Below are positions 63,397-64,000 of a stretch of DNA of 64,000 bases, one piece after another (positions within the stretch are counted from its first letter, which is position 1; each line of letters opens with the position of its first letter). The notes beneath the pieces are model-generated. The model was not told the DNA's origin, did no database searches, and saw only the letters and a list, made by a program, of their open reading frames with translations. The stretch is taken from contig NZ_BOLP01000005.1 of the NCBI RefSeq assembly GCF_016861695.1, forward strand, positions 124,001 to 188,000, read 5' to 3'. A program made the position numbers and the translations under genes. The stretch is from Levilactobacillus andaensis (GTDB taxonomy: Bacteria; Bacillota; Bacilli; Lactobacillales; Lactobacillaceae).

Positions 63397-63585
63397 TTAC
63401 TTTTCGTCGCTCTTCAAAACGCCGGCCACACCGTAACGGTTAGGTTGCATTTCGCGTAAGATGACGTGGACGTGTTCAGCTGGGGCACCGGTGTTCTTGG
63501 TCACAGCAGTGGTCACGTCTTGAACTAAGGCTTTGAGTTGGTCTTGTGAACGGCCAGCGATTAAATCAATGTTGACAATTGGCAT
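63397..63585 (-). CDS. 4-oxalocrotonate tautomerase-like protein
   Basis: A 62-residue tautomerase. After Met removal the catalytic base is the N-terminal Pro (PIVNIDLIAGRS, with Arg11 after processing), followed by the family's VHVILREMQPNRYGVAG. It forms hexamers in relatives and isomerises 2-hydroxymuconate-like dienols; the real substrate in lactobacilli is not known. It is monocistronic. Confidence 0.93.
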   Translation of the reverse strand: MPIVNIDLIAGRSQDQLKALVQDVTTAVTKNTGAPAEHVHVILREMQPNRYGVAGVLKSDEK

Positions 63586-63657
63586 TTAAATTCGATCCCT
63601 TCTCTATGTGAATAGTATCATTATACCGGTTCGGGCCTGTTGGGGCAATTCTCTTAC

Positions 63658-64000
63658 CTATTTTTGTTCGGTGGTCTGCTTCAACTTCAGCTGTTCCCGT
63701 TCATTATAGAAGTTGCCTTCAATGTCGACGGTGCTGACCAGGTTGACAAAGGCATGGGGGTCGATGCTCTTGACCGCGTGCTCCAATGCATAAAGTTCAT
63801 ACCGCGAAATAACGGTCATTAGGACGACGCTGTCCTGGCGGGTGTACGCGCCAAACGAGGGCATGACCGTAATTCCCCGAATCAACGTCTTGTTCAACTC
63901 ACTAATGACGGCATCCTGCTGCGTGGTGACGATGAAGGCTGTCAGCTTCTGGTGCCCGGTATGAATGCTGTCGACCACCCGCGACATTGCATAAATTGAG
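63658..64000 (-). CDS. YitT family protein, C-terminal part (partial)
   Basis: The frame enters from the window end and closes at 63658. The visible 113 residues form the cytosolic DUF2179 domain that follows the membrane helices in YitT/DUF161 proteins: SRVVDSIHTGHQKLTAFIVT and RGITVMPSFGAYTRQDSVVL, ending FVNLVSTVDIEGNFYNE. The membrane part lies outside. The function is unknown; it may bind a small ligand. Confidence 0.88.
   Translation of the reverse strand, partial: SIYAMSRVVDSIHTGHQKLTAFIVTTQQDAVISELNKTLIRGITVMPSFGAYTRQDSVVLMTVISRYELYALEHAVKSIDPHAFVNLVSTVDIEGNFYNEREQLKLKQTTEQK

Overview
The window is a stretch of bacterial chromosome from a Gram-positive of the Lactobacillaceae. The evidence is the gene families and their order: lspA-rluD-pyrR; rnpB next to gpsB, ypsA and ypsC; dinG-ypmB-aspB ... 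dnaD ... pbp1A-recU; the mevalonate operon mvk-mvaD-pmk-fni; EbsA; a folate ECF transporter; and GGAGG-type ribosome binding sites. The balanced base composition with GC-leaning third positions suggests a Levilactobacillus-like or related species, but the species cannot be fixed from sequence reading alone. No prophage, integrase, complete IS element, CRISPR array, rRNA gene or intact tRNA gene was seen.

Layout. 0-4 kb: end of an MFS pump, a VanZ-like protein, an AbrB-type regulator, a GtrA-like protein, folT behind a tetrahydrofolate riboswitch, and degV. 4-9 kb: a MarR-phosphodiesterase-UMF1 transporter operon (minus strand) and rqcH (plus strand). 9.5-15.2 kb: operon lspA-rluD-pyrR-carA-like-carB-like, in which both carbamoyl-phosphate synthase subunits have lost catalytic residues. 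16-19 kb: divergent ABC exporter and MFS pump. 19.5-25.7 kb: two decayed toxin-antitoxin loci and a TetR remnant around fhs, ebsA, an RNase H-like gene and an amino-acid oxidase. 25.7-28.7 kb: XRE-regulated ABC-2 transporter operon. 29-36 kb: accessory genes (nitroreductase, TetR/CPBP divergon, Nudix, acyltransferase, AmtB). 37-50 kb: housekeeping block (HIT, rRNA methyltransferase, rnpB, gpsB, ypsA, recU, pbp1A, dnaD, aspB, ypmB, dinG). 52-56 kb: mevalonate operon. 56-64 kb: rsmF, a HAD hydrolase, an M20 peptidase, an ASCH-like protein, a secreted protein, glpK, a tautomerase and the end of a YitT-family gene.

The most striking feature is a set of dispersed, structured intergenic repeats. 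Family A (11 copies, about 165-230 bp) and family B (3 copies plus one remnant, about 165-180 bp) occupy most of the long intergenic gaps. Each copy folds into several helices, and differences between copies are compensated across the stems, including in the terminal stem. G-U wobbles appear on one strand only, which suggests an RNA-level structure. The two families share a central hairpin. Wherever two elements lie in one gap (four cases), their 5' ends face each other. Two of these gaps sit where asnS and nth are found in related genomes.

The second notable system is the pyrR-linked pseudo-CarAB pair: intact reading frames without glutaminase or ATP-grasp catalytic residues, which suggests a regulatory or sensory role rather than carbamoyl-phosphate synthesis.
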